In this document: positions 27,901 to 36,117 of the stretch, piece by piece
Position numbering within the stretch: position 1 is the stretch's first letter
Layout: each line of letters starts with the position of its first letter
NCBI RefSeq assembly: GCF_009498295.1
Contig: NZ_CP040813.1
Location: 787,001 to 851,000 of the forward strand
Length of the DNA stretch: 64,000 nt
Origin: Oceanihabitans sp. IOP_32
GTDB lineage: Bacteria > Bacteroidota > Bacteroidia > Flavobacteriales > Flavobacteriaceae
Direction of reading: 5' to 3'
The notes under the pieces: model-generated
Databases searched by the model: none
What the model saw: the letters and a program-made list of their open reading frames with translations, nothing else
What the model was told of the DNA's origin: nothing
Position numbers and translations under genes: made by a program

Positions 27901-30104
27901 ACAATAATAACGCCACCTGTTCCCAAAGAGTAGCTGTAAGAACAACTTATGATAAAGTGAAAGATTTTATTATAGCTAAAAATAGGACAGGTTTAGTGAG
28001 TTATACAAAAAACACCAACATCCCACCTAAAGATAATAATGACAAAAAGCAAGCAGAATATTATATTAGTTATTGCTCAGGTAGTTCCCAGCCAAGTAGT
28101 GGAAGGTGTAAGCAGTTTGATTATTACACAGAAATTCAAGCAAATGACCAAACAAGAGTAAATGAAGCATTACAACAAGCAATTACATCTATTAATAGTA
28201 GTAAAAATACACTTGACAGAGATTTAGGTAGCTTTTCGCATATTGTTTTAGCAAAAAACTCTTCAAATAGTAATCCATTGAATAACTTACAAATGGAGAT
28301 TATTGAGGACAAGCTTCACCTGTTGGCTTACGGTGAGAGCAAGGACAAATACATGGTGGTTACTTTCTTACAGTTGGACGAAAACAATAAAAAATATGAC
28401 AACGTGCAACTCAGAAACCTAGCTCAAAAAGCTGTAGATGAAGCGCAATCTGATAGCAAAATTGTTCATGTATTAGTAACGTACTCTAATTACGAGTCTA
28501 TGTTTGGTGTAGGCTTATTTAATAATGATGTTTGTTACAATATAGGGTATGCAGAAAGTGAAATAGGTTTGGTTGGTAATAATCCATTAGATTTAAAACA
28601 ATCTATTTACCAAAACATCATCAATGTTTTTAAAAGTATAGAGAAGCCTCTAATAGTGACTAAATATTACCAGTACGCTAATGGAAATTTACAAAGCTAT
28701 AAATATAAAACCAAACAAAATATAAGAGGCTATGGTTTTATAAAACATCTTTCTTTTTACCGCTCAAGAGCATTAGTTAATGCGGTATCAAAGCGACAAG
28801 GTTGTTCTGACAAACATAATCAATGTGAGAGTCGTTGTGGTGAGAATGATGGAGGGTGTTACAATCGATGTTCAAACAACTACAATCTATGTATTGATAA
28901 TATAAAAGTTGTTTTAAACGAGGCTTTAGATAAAGAAATGGCTATAAACGGCCTTGGTAATGAGATTCTTTGGCAGGAGGAAAACATAAGCGATATTGCA
29001 ACTTTTAGGGAGCTCTACATGGATTTTGATGGGTCTAAAAGCAGCGACGGAGAAATCGATGTAAATACAGATGGCAATATAACATTTCAGTTATGGAAAA
29101 AAACTGTAGAATCATGGACTTGGTGGAGTCAAGTAGAGGTGGCTACTGGTTTTGGTACGGTATTAGATAAAAAGAAACATTTTTATGACTTTAAAAGTTT
29201 AGCTCTTCTGGATGATGTTGTATATGGTGCCTTAGACGTAGCCAGCTTCATTCCGGGCGCAGATAATGTTACAGACCCTGTTGGTGCCATTTATGCAGGA
29301 GTTATTAGAAATGATGCTACTAATTTCACTATTTACTCATTATCTTCAGCGGTTCCTTTTGTAGGCGCAGCGTATATAAAAGGTGGTGCAAAACTAGGTA
29401 AAAATGCAGATGAGCTTTGGGGTATTGTAGCCAAAAAAGCCAATAACACCCAAGGTTTTATTCTCGAAAGCAGGAAAATAAAAGATATAAAACCAAACGA
29501 GTTTCAAATAACCAGTATTATACACAGTGGTGACAAAAAGGTTATAGACAAAGTAAATGCCACAGCAGCCACCGAAAATTATGTAGATAGTGATTTTGTG
29601 CGTAAGCAATTGGATGTGTTGGCTAATGCGGGGGACGACATAACTACTCTACTTTTAAAGAGTGGTGAAGACTTCACAGTACTTACAAATGCAAGAAAAT
29701 TACCTGGTACTGCAGCGGGTAATGGAAAAAATATTTCAGGCACTTGGTTAAGGGGTACAGAGGGGAATGCAGGTTTGTTTCCTCAATCTATTGCTAATCA
29801 ATTAAAAAACCAACAATTCTCAACTTTTGATAAATTTAGAGAAGCATTTTGGAAGGCAGTGGCAAATGATTCACATTTGGCGTCTCAATTTAGCTCTTCA
29901 AATTTAACACGAATGCAAAATGGGTTCGCTCCATTTGTTAAACAATCTCAACAATTAGGAGGTCAAACTAAGTACATACTTCATCATAAGACTCCAATAA
30001 ATCAAGGTGGTGCTGTTTATAATATGGATAACTTGTATATCGTTACCCCAAAATATCATAAAGAAATATTAGACCCTGCCTATCATTATGGGTATGGTTA
30101 TTAA
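24924..30104 (+). CDS. TANFOR-domain polymorphic toxin with metzincin-like domain and colicin-E-type HNH DNase tip
   Basis: 1726 residues. Signal peptide and TANFOR/fibronectin-III module (to about residue 495) are near-identical to TANFOR protein A. A region around residues 845-885 has HELGHGAFQLKH and a following WLMDY Met-turn, the pattern of a metzincin-like protease found in Bacteroidota pre-toxins; it may release the tip. A Cys-rich patch follows near 1300-1330 (GCSDKHNQCESRC). The last 125 residues align along their length with the colicin E2/E7/E9 DNase domain: WLRGTEGNAGLFPQSIANQL, FDKFREAFWKAV, then HH (1687-1688) with GGAVYNMDN and H1712. The usual last HNH histidine is Leu here (KYHKEIL); a His eight residues later may substitute. 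Start is TTG 24924; an ATG at 24972 is an alternative. An Im9-like gene follows 14 bp later. Confidence 0.9.
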   Translation: MKKELHRIANSFQFKAMSLKLLLLFLICTANFQLASAQRFPVQVNQSLIPPYNTKLNSYATSTDVKLRLFLTLTDVNVSNRQVQLKLKIQGKGLNIQSADFVTGASPIFLNGGTQQQFTNLDLAPYFRLNNLLGINPQQYNQPLPDGSYKICWEVYDALTNQLISNTNTGCSNIFLLLNDPPFLNLPNRGDQLTDIQPTNIVFQWTPRHANATNVSYEFEIRELWDKQIDPQAAFLASPPFHTETSFSTTLLYNIGKPTLIPGRTYGWRVRAKSTTGLSENSVFKNNGYSEIFYFTFTNQCFPPTFTLAEPIDKRRVKINWQTHPDHNRYHVQYKRADVADAEWFEAFSYNNQVEIANLQDGVTYNFRVGGTCHALTDFEQAFSYSAVNQFTMPTADESLSYSCGIVPEITITNTNPLDNIGVNETFTAGDFPVTIKQIEGGNGNYSGTGFIVVPYLADTKIAVEFNNIKINTDYQLYDGIIRTTYDPTWSGVEDFGDLFNGGDGQVNTNEVKFPIAQILIDPNGDILIVGEGGAPIVELPGGEDYTITDSNGQIWSVDEQGNVTSMGTQAQGGSSTANNTNGVNSNGEATSITAQEVLVTFTQATTAKHPNKYGFDAYQNSQPQTKDLYKSLGDNYYMPYKAVAKGQTDYIIANISITTDSIQPKDIVFKTKDGVALTKVDSTTTTYTLALKGVLSDANIETQAVIKQDGNYQIAGAFIQYQSTIKNVDVVLVNTANANTETIKNHLKRIYQQAMVNLNITEINNFTSTLNNLTPNGSIESGESGFLANYTQQQQAINSALKSRPDYKQSAYYLILTDKTPSKANQKGLMPIGRQFGYIYSVNSKTIAHELGHGAFQLKHPFSTHSLYKWNEGDTNWLMDYPNSATHLPYAHWKNIHNPNIRIGVFDGDSEGELAGGYGLSPDFKLFSTSTNKIISNKEVSDPFITGFVHLEKQYNWRSVDGVRGYYLKDKDSLFNNYKTQVNNDAKIWLTYNNNATCSQRVAVRTTYDKVKDFIIAKNRTGLVSYTKNTNIPPKDNNDKKQAEYYISYCSGSSQPSSGRCKQFDYYTEIQANDQTRVNEALQQAITSINSSKNTLDRDLGSFSHIVLAKNSSNSNPLNNLQMEIIEDKLHLLAYGESKDKYMVVTFLQLDENNKKYDNVQLRNLAQKAVDEAQSDSKIVHVLVTYSNYESMFGVGLFNNDVCYNIGYAESEIGLVGNNPLDLKQSIYQNIINVFKSIEKPLIVTKYYQYANGNLQSYKYKTKQNIRGYGFIKHLSFYRSRALVNAVSKRQGCSDKHNQCESRCGENDGGCYNRCSNNYNLCIDNIKVVLNEALDKEMAINGLGNEILWQEENISDIATFRELYMDFDGSKSSDGEIDVNTDGNITFQLWKKTVESWTWWSQVEVATGFGTVLDKKKHFYDFKSLALLDDVVYGALDVASFIPGADNVTDPVGAIYAGVIRNDATNFTIYSLSSAVPFVGAAYIKGGAKLGKNADELWGIVAKKANNTQGFILESRKIKDIKPNEFQITSIIHSGDKKVIDKVNATAATENYVDSDFVRKQLDVLANAGDDITTLLLKSGEDFTVLTNARKLPGTAAGNGKNISGTWLRGTEGNAGLFPQSIANQLKNQQFSTFDKFREAFWKAVANDSHLASQFSSSNLTRMQNGFAPFVKQSQQLGGQTKYILHHKTPINQGGAVYNMDNLYIVTPKYHKEILDPAYHYGYGY
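24976..26404 (+). repeat. 1.43-kb dispersed repeat, TANFOR N-terminal module, copy 2
   Basis: Partner of 19878-21306, same orientation, no indels. Divergence from the other copy begins sharply after GGGGTTGA. Confidence 0.9.
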
Positions 30105-30118
30105 TTTAAAACTAAGAA

Positions 30119-30319
30119 ATGACTAGAGAAGAATTAGAAATATTAGTAAAAAATATTGTTGAAATAAATGGTAAATCGGAAAAGGAAATAGATGGTATGA
30201 TTGAAAAACTCAAATCAAATGTTCCTCATCCTTCTGTTACTGATTTGATTTATTATGAAAATCTAACACCAAAAGAAATTGTGGAAAAAGCACTGTCATA
30301 CAAGCCTATTCAACTCTAA
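30119..30319 (+). CDS. Colicin-E immunity (Im2/Im7/Im9-like) protein
   Basis: 66 residues, a little shorter than the 86-residue E. coli Im9. The recognition helix is plain: HPSVTDLIYY at 37-46 matches the HPSGSDLIYY of Im9, keeping the Asp and the two Tyr that contact the DNase. The first part (MTREELEILVKNIVEINGKS) fits helix I. It lies 14 bp after the toxin whose tip is the matching DNase type, so it should bind and block that nuclease in the cytoplasm of the producer and its kin. Confidence 0.93.
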   Translation: MTREELEILVKNIVEINGKSEKEIDGMIEKLKSNVPHPSVTDLIYYENLTPKEIVEKALSYKPIQL

Positions 30320-30695
30320 AGCGTAGCAACATTTTTATTAAAGAAGTCTTTAAATTTTTTAGTGGCAAGCATTTTGTCTTAAATCGAGTTAACTCCCTTT
30401 TGTTTTTCAATTGAAGAAAAAAAACCCGCTAGCGCGAGCGTCACGCTCGTGCCAGCAGAAGTAAGAAACAAAAAGATTAAACAAAACAAATGAGTATAAA
30501 CTAGTGTTTATGATGCATTTTATAAAAACAAAATATAAGCTTACTGGCTCCTAGCTCGGGACTTTAAGAGCAATTAAGACCTAAACAATAAGCAGACAAA
30601 CACAAAACCTATAATGTAAAGCTTTAATAATCAATCATAATAAACTAACTTTACTAAACAAAGGAAAAAAACATAAAACCCCATTTGATATTTAA
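30320..30695. other. Intergenic region with REP 2 and a decayed RAYT remnant
   Basis: Contains the 16-mer motif on the minus strand (30407-30422), REP 2, then about 60 bp resembling a RAYT start and scattered RAYT 3' sequence (ATGAGTATAAACTAG onward). The part from 30425 is repeated at 57085. No gene is seen. Confidence 0.65.
30425..30458 (+). repeat. REP element 2
   Basis: CCCGCTAGCGCGAGCGTCAC onward to GTGCCAGCAG, same core and orientation as REP 1. It marks the left limit of the 1.24-kb repeat shared with 57085. Confidence 0.9.
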
Positions 30696-31665
30696 TTGTT
30701 GCATAACAACATTAAATATATCACAAAAAAGATTAGAATAGTATTGAATAAAAAAGCGCCATTATTTTTAATTTTTAAAGCTCATTTGCTAATCCCCCTA
30801 CTTCTACTTTGCGTGTTAACACCAATGTCTATAACCGCACAAGACTTAGAGAATATTGGTAGTCGAACCGTAGATAAAATAAAAAACAGCCCTTTAAAAA
30901 TAAATGGTGGTATCTCTGCAAATAGTATATTTTATAACTCCAATGGGCGTAGTGCCCGCAAGCCATTTACTTATTTCTTACAGGGTAATTTAAACGTAAG
31001 TTGGCTAACCTTTAGTATGCCTTTAAGCTACAGCTTTACTAACACAGGTAACCAATTAGGTTACCAAACGCCATTTAAATTTAACAGACTTAGCATACAC
31101 CCCAAATATAAATGGATACAAAGCCATATTGGTGATGTAGCCATGACGTTTTCGCCCTATACCTTAAGCGGCCACCAATTTACAGGAGCAGGTGTAGAAT
31201 TAACACCAAACGGCCCTTTTAATATTAGTGCCATGTATGGGCGTTTGCTAAAAGCCACAGAGGATGATGGACAACAACAAACCCTCCCTGCCTTTAAGCG
31301 TATAGGATATGGTAGCAAATTAGGTTGGGAAAAAGAAAATTACAAAATTGGTCTTATTGGTTTTTATGCCAAAGATGACATCCATTCTATTGCAGCAGTT
31401 CCAGATGACAGAAACATTACCCCTAAAGAAAATTTAGTGGTTGGTTTGGATGGCGAGGCAACCATTGCAGAACATTTTATTATTAAAGCAGAGTATGCCT
31501 CTACAGCAATTACCCAAGACACCAGAGCCGAAAATACAAATGAAAAAGGAACAGGCTTAGCAAGTTTACTTTTTAACAGTAAAGGTTCTACCGAGTACTA
31601 CAATGCTTATAAAATTGGTTTAGATTATGAATTAGACAAAATGAAAGTAGGTTTAGCCTACGAAC
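30425..31665 (+). repeat. 1.24-kb dispersed repeat (REP plus 5' part of barrel gene), copy 1
   Basis: Matches 57085-58323 at high identity with a few small indels and substitutions. It ends exactly where the RAYT element interrupts the barrel gene. Both copies are in the same orientation, 26.66 kb apart, and bracket the toxin island. Confidence 0.9.
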
Positions 31666-31706
31666 CCCCGCTAGCGCGAGCGTCACGCTCGTGCCAGCAA
31701 CACTAA
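30696..31706 (+). pseudogene. Outer-membrane barrel gene, 5' part, truncated by a RAYT element
   Basis: 336 codons from a TTG start, with a long hydrophobic leader (APLFLIFKAHLLIPLLLLCVLTPMSITAQ) and the first 324 residues of an outer-membrane beta-barrel-like protein also encoded intact at 57354. The last residues (PPLARASRSCQQH) come from the inserted REP. The middle of the gene is gone and a tail fragment continues after the insertion at 32361. A truncated barrel is unlikely to be functional. Confidence 0.85.
31665..31701 (+). repeat. REP element 3, left end of the RAYT element
   Basis: CCCCCGCTAGCGCGAGCGTC onward to GTGCCAGCAAC. It supplies the stop codon of the truncated barrel frame. 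Confidence 0.9.
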
Positions 31707-31727
31707 GAAACAAAAAAGATTAAACAA

Positions 31728-32300
31728 ATGAGTAGAAAATACAAGTTCCATAATCCAACAGCCGCATACTTTGTGAGCTTTGCTGTAGTGTATTGGTTAG
31801 ATGTTTTCACAAGACAAGCTTATTTTACAATCTTGGAGCAAGCTGTTGAATATTGCAGAAAAGAAAAAGGCATGGAAGTTTTTGCTTATTGTTTTATGCC
31901 AAGTCATGTGCACTTGGTATTTAAATCCAACAACGAAGACCCATCAGGTTTATTAAGAGATTTTAAAGGATTTACCGCTAAAAAAACAATAAAAGCAATA
32001 GAAGAAAACCCTCAAGAAAGCAGAAAAGAATGGTTGCTTTGGATGATGGAAAGCGCAGGAAAAAAGAAAAGTAATGTTAGCAAAAGACAGTTTTGGCAAC
32101 AACATAACAAACCTATTGAACTATGGAGTGGTAAAGTGATAAAACAAAAAATAGACTACATTCACAACAATCCAGTAGAACAAGGTTTTGTAACCAACCC
32201 TATAGATTGGAAATATAGTAGTGCCAGAAATTATGCCGATGATGAAACCGTATTAAAAATAGACAATAAAAACATGCATTTAGGAATGATGGAGCAATGA
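31728..32300 (+). CDS. REP-associated tyrosine transposase (RAYT, Y1_Tnp / TnpA_REP)
   Basis: 190 residues, normal for RAYTs. The HUH motif is HVH in CFMPSHVHLVFK (H60, H62), and the nucleophile is Tyr144 in KQKIDYIHNNPVEQGF, the signature of this family. RAYTs cut and join single-stranded REP DNA and are thought to spread REPs or BIMEs. Here the gene is flanked by a direct and an inverted REP and has partial relatives near three other REPs, so it is the likely source of all REPs in the window. It looks intact. Confidence 0.95.
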   Translation: MSRKYKFHNPTAAYFVSFAVVYWLDVFTRQAYFTILEQAVEYCRKEKGMEVFAYCFMPSHVHLVFKSNNEDPSGLLRDFKGFTAKKTIKAIEENPQESRKEWLLWMMESAGKKKSNVSKRQFWQQHNKPIELWSGKVIKQKIDYIHNNPVEQGFVTNPIDWKYSSARNYADDETVLKIDNKNMHLGMMEQ

Positions 32301-32321
32301 GTGTATTAAAAAGAAATAGTT

Positions 32322-32360
32322 GTTGTGTGGGCACGAGCGTGACGCTCGGGCTAGCGGGGG
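32322..32360 (-). repeat. REP element 4, inverted, right end of the RAYT element
   Basis: On the minus strand CCCCCGCTAGCCCGAGCGTC onward to GTGCCCACACAAC; two changes from the direct REPs (CCC for GCG, and the distal part). Confidence 0.9.
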
Positions 32361-32768
32361 ATTATTCAAATTTATAGAAATGGCAAAGATGTTTCAGAAG
32401 AGCAGTTAGATAAAGCAAATGAAATTGTAAAAAAACAAGACAATAATATAAATAACAATTATTTTATTTTTGATTTTGAGAAAATAGAAGAGGTTGAAGC
32501 AATTAAAGTAAACAAAGACCAGAGAGCATTAAATAATCTAGAATTAAAATTAGGGGTTTACCTTTTTTCTAAAGTTTTAAGCGAAGTAGATAATGAGAGT
32601 GATACCTTTATCCTTTTCTTAGAAAAAATAGAACAACAAAACTCAAATTTATTAACCGTCTTAAAAGAAAAAATTGAAGCTCAAGAAAATGATGCTGCAA
32701 TTATTAATTACTTAGCAGAAGAGTTAATAATAGTGTTCTCTAATATATTAATAACAAATACGCCATAA
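32361..32768 (+). pseudogene. Barrel gene 3' tail fragment after the RAYT element
   Basis: An open frame of 135 codons without a start begins directly at the REP edge. IYRNGKDVSEEQLDKANEIV and NYFIFDFEKIEEVEAI align with the distal end of the intact barrel gene (KGETINPTDLENLAIIEK and, after a frameshift, QLIVITFEDVLESKAL). It is therefore probably the original 3' end of the broken copy. The tail is much more diverged than the 5' part. Confidence 0.6.
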
Positions 32769-32770
32769 AT

Positions 32771-33016
32771 ATGTTTAAATTAAAAACATGGGGAGCCTTA
32801 GCACTATGCATAGCTGCATTATATGTATTTATCACATTTGATACTTATTTAAATGATGATTTTCTTAATAAAGGAGTGGGAAACAAGAGGAAGTTAATGA
32901 ATCTTATTGTATACACTTTAGCAGAAAATAAATTTGGTTATTGGTTTGTACGCTGTATACCGTTAGTACCAGCTTATATTTTTGGAGCATCATTTGTGAA
33001 AAATTTAAAAAAATAA
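32771..33016 (+). CDS. Small membrane protein
   Basis: 81 residues, start 2 bp after the barrel tail stop. Two hydrophobic stretches (WGALALCIAALYVFITF and YWFVRCIPLVPAYIFGASFV) suggest two membrane helices. No family recognised. Position after a barrel tail and before a toxin gene is compatible with an immunity or accessory role, without further evidence. Confidence 0.55.
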   Translation: MFKLKTWGALALCIAALYVFITFDTYLNDDFLNKGVGNKRKLMNLIVYTLAENKFGYWFVRCIPLVPAYIFGASFVKNLKK

Positions 33017-33110
33017 CAATAGTAAACATCCATAACTAAAACTTGACACCTAAGAAAATGATTAAATGGATGTGGCGTGTAACTATTGAAAAAACAATAA
33101 ATATAAACAC

Positions 33111-35753
33111 ATGAAACATATTTTCACTCTTATTGTAATTTTACTTTACCAACAGTTTGGTTTTGCAAATACAACGCCAAGTATTGTAACTAAAAACCAC
33201 AATACTACGGTAGTAAAAAACACAGTAGAACAACTTAATTATTTAGTTAAGCGTAATGCAAACAAAAATAATTTAAACGGGAAATCGCCTTGGTATATCT
33301 ATATTTTAGGAGGCGATTTAGAAGATCTAAAATATTATATCGACAAAACAGAAGGTAGAGAAACTCGTCCAGAATATCTAATTGAACTAAACAAACAGCT
33401 TACAGCTATAAATAGTAAAGGTAATGCCGCCGTTTATGTTGCTTTTACAGATTATAAAAACGAATTAATAACTCCTATTTTTCCTGAAGAAGCAACAACT
33501 ATGGGCGCAAGAACTGCCTATATAAATAAGCTAATAAATAATAAAGATTATAGTCAAGCTAGCCAAAAAGAACTAGAGTCTTATTTAAATTTTAATGACG
33601 CTTTTAAAGACCTTATTGAAAAAATCTATATCGAATCGGAATTAAGTAAAAGTGACGCTCCAAATATATTAATGCCCTTTACGAACTATTCCATAAGGCA
33701 GGTTATTCAAAAAATAAATACTAATAATACAAATCAATACACAGAATCTAAAGGTTTTGCATATACGCTATACGCTCCTAAATTAGAACAACCACTTAAT
33801 AAAGGAAAACTTAAAGCAATTTATAATAATGAAATAGTATCATTATACCCCACAAACAATAATACCGAAAGAATAATTTCTAAAATAGCGCAATCTATTG
33901 ATACCTACTTTTACGATGATAGCTTTGAGTATAGGGAATGTGAAGAATTGCTCGAGAAATATAAAAATGAACCTATTTTAACCGATTTTCCTGAATTTAG
34001 AAAAATTGCTGAAGCTAATCCTTGTGTTTTAAACAATGTTATAGAATGGGGTGTAGATATTAAAGAAAAATCGGACTGGATGACCATGACCGAAAAACTT
34101 ATTGTTGTCCCCTTATATGCAGTGTTAGCAATTCCTGCTAGCACTATTGCAGGTTCAGCTATTTTAAAAGAATTAGGTAAGCAAAAAACTAAAGATGCTG
34201 CAATGGCCGCCTCTATAAATATTACCATACAAACTATTTCTAATTATTATTTTGAAGAATCTGTTTTTAACGAAACTAATACCAATAAAAGATGGGAAAA
34301 AGCATTGTTTGCTTTAGATATAAAAGACTTTACTAAAGATGTTATTGAAGGTGTGTGGCAACCAAGCACAAGGCAAATGGCTGTTATAAACTGTATTAAC
34401 GAAGGTGTTTCCATAGAAAATTTAGACTGGGATAATATAGATATTTCTAAAGCTAACGTTAGCTTTAGTTATAAAGATTGCATCTATGAAGTTGTATACT
34501 ATTTAACTTTTGAAAAAATTACCGAACAAGCTGGTGGCTACCTATTCAAAAAAATAGGAAACCTGGCTCAAAAAGACCCTAAACTATTTGTAAAGGCCTG
34601 GAGAGAACTGCGTAAAGACTTAGGCACAAATTTCAAAAAAACGATTAAAGGCGGAGCTAATAAATATTATAAAGATTTAGCAAAAGCCACAGGCATTTCT
34701 AAACTAAGCCAAGCAGCACAAAATTACCTAAATGCATCATTTAAAATGGACGATGCCATAGATGAAGCCTTTAGTGATCTGGCATCACAAATGGGTGAAA
34801 CCGCAGGCTATCAATTTAAAAATTTAATAAAAGATGCTGCCATAGAAACCGAATTAGATATTATAAATGCTACACAAAAACAACTATCCAATCAAGTAAC
34901 TAGCAGTATTGTAAAACAAGGAGCAAACGTCTCATTAGATTTTAATATAAATAATGGGAAAACTAAAATTTATGCTACCCTTTTAGAAAAATACGATGAT
35001 GTCGATGGATCTTTTCGTATTGTATTTATAAATCCGTCTAAGTCCAGTGACCTAGACAATTTCTTAAAAAATACAACGTCTGGCAGAAAAGCTGTTATAG
35101 AAGCTCTAAAAGGTGATAAAACAAGCTTTAAGGCCACAGCAACATTAGCTAATGCTAAAGCCATGGGTATTGAAGATGGTAGTGAAATTGTAATAAACGA
35201 AGTCGTTTTAAAAACAAAAAAAGCTAATGGTGAGTTTGAAGATGATTTAATTGTTGGAAAGAATTTGGCAGGGAGTGTGTTTAATCACTTGCCTACATCT
35301 GGAGCAATAATAACTTCAAATGCTAAGCAAGGGACTTTTTTAATCGGCAGTTACCCAACTGACTTGCAACAGATTTTAACTGAATTAAATTATCCTAAAA
35401 TCAATTCTATCGACTTAAACTTTCCTGTTCCATCAGGTCAAAAATTTAATCTTCTAAATATTTCTGACGACTTATACCAACAATATTTAAACAGTGGAGG
35501 AGGATTTTTTACGCAAGTAAATGGTCCTTGGATTGATGCTGCAGTTAATCAAGGTAGAGATATAATTGTTGTTTCTGATTTTCAACAACTCTATAATGCT
35601 GCTGGAGAATTAACGGGATTTGGTAAAGAAGTACATAGGCTTGAATGGGTTCACGGTTACAGATTTGATCCAAATACAAAAAAAATGATTCCTCAACAAG
35701 CAGGAACAACTTTACCAAATAAAACTTTACAATCGGACTATACTCAAAATTAA
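33111..35753 (+). CDS. Exported polymorphic toxin B
   Basis: 880 residues with a signal peptide (MKHIFTLIVILLYQQFGFAN). The middle has a hydrophobic helix near residue 335 (VVPLYAVLAIPASTIAGSAIL) and long helical regions, like pre-toxin segments. The last 140 residues form the tip: GTFLIGSYPTDLQQIL, FNLLNISDDLYQQYL, then GPWIDAAVNQGRDIIVVSD and GFGKEVHRLEWVHGYRFD. The same order of motifs occurs in toxin C at 36118, so both tips belong to one superfamily whose activity I do not recognise. A small gene starts 1 bp after its stop, the usual position of an immunity gene. Confidence 0.8.
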   Translation: MKHIFTLIVILLYQQFGFANTTPSIVTKNHNTTVVKNTVEQLNYLVKRNANKNNLNGKSPWYIYILGGDLEDLKYYIDKTEGRETRPEYLIELNKQLTAINSKGNAAVYVAFTDYKNELITPIFPEEATTMGARTAYINKLINNKDYSQASQKELESYLNFNDAFKDLIEKIYIESELSKSDAPNILMPFTNYSIRQVIQKINTNNTNQYTESKGFAYTLYAPKLEQPLNKGKLKAIYNNEIVSLYPTNNNTERIISKIAQSIDTYFYDDSFEYRECEELLEKYKNEPILTDFPEFRKIAEANPCVLNNVIEWGVDIKEKSDWMTMTEKLIVVPLYAVLAIPASTIAGSAILKELGKQKTKDAAMAASINITIQTISNYYFEESVFNETNTNKRWEKALFALDIKDFTKDVIEGVWQPSTRQMAVINCINEGVSIENLDWDNIDISKANVSFSYKDCIYEVVYYLTFEKITEQAGGYLFKKIGNLAQKDPKLFVKAWRELRKDLGTNFKKTIKGGANKYYKDLAKATGISKLSQAAQNYLNASFKMDDAIDEAFSDLASQMGETAGYQFKNLIKDAAIETELDIINATQKQLSNQVTSSIVKQGANVSLDFNINNGKTKIYATLLEKYDDVDGSFRIVFINPSKSSDLDNFLKNTTSGRKAVIEALKGDKTSFKATATLANAKAMGIEDGSEIVINEVVLKTKKANGEFEDDLIVGKNLAGSVFNHLPTSGAIITSNAKQGTFLIGSYPTDLQQILTELNYPKINSIDLNFPVPSGQKFNLLNISDDLYQQYLNSGGGFFTQVNGPWIDAAVNQGRDIIVVSDFQQLYNAAGELTGFGKEVHRLEWVHGYRFDPNTKKMIPQQAGTTLPNKTLQSDYTQN

Positions 35754-35754
35754 T

Positions 35755-36114
35755 ATGAATAATACATTTTTATCCGAAGTTATTGCATCAACAGATTTAC
35801 ACGCAGGAGGACATTTATTTGGAGTTTTGTTTTGTAAAAAATTAAACTTTAAAGTTGATGGTTCTGTAATTCTGACCAAACAGGTTTTAGATGATTTTAA
35901 TCCTATAGATAAATCTGATGTTGCCCATCTAAATTCATATTCTATAGAAGGAAAATGGATTAAGAATAATTCAAATCAAATTAATTGTGTATTTGAATCT
36001 ATTTTCTTAAAAATGACTGGAATTGAGAGTGTTAATAATAGATTAATTTTTCATTGTTATGACTCAAGGTTATCAAGGCAATGGGGAGAGGTATACAATA
36101 AATGTATCAGTTAA
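35755..36114 (+). CDS. Candidate immunity protein for toxin B
   Basis: 119 residues, start 1 bp after the toxin stop and 3 bp before the next toxin start, so tightly coupled. No signal peptide; cytoplasmic. LHAGGHLFGVLF near residue 15 resembles YHAGGFFVRKNA of the immunity gene after toxin C, in line with the related toxin tips. No known family recognised. Confidence 0.65.
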   Translation: MNNTFLSEVIASTDLHAGGHLFGVLFCKKLNFKVDGSVILTKQVLDDFNPIDKSDVAHLNSYSIEGKWIKNNSNQINCVFESIFLKMTGIESVNNRLIFHCYDSRLSRQWGEVYNKCIS

Positions 36115-36117
36115 GAA

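Larger units (their letters stand above)
31665..32360 (+). mobile_element. REP-RAYT-REP element
   Basis: A complete unit: direct REP at 31665-31701, a Y1 transposase gene at 31728-32300, and an inverted REP at 32322-32360. This is the classical arrangement of REP-associated tyrosine transposases. It sits inside the barrel gene, whose middle part (about 400 codons) is missing at this site. Confidence 0.88.
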
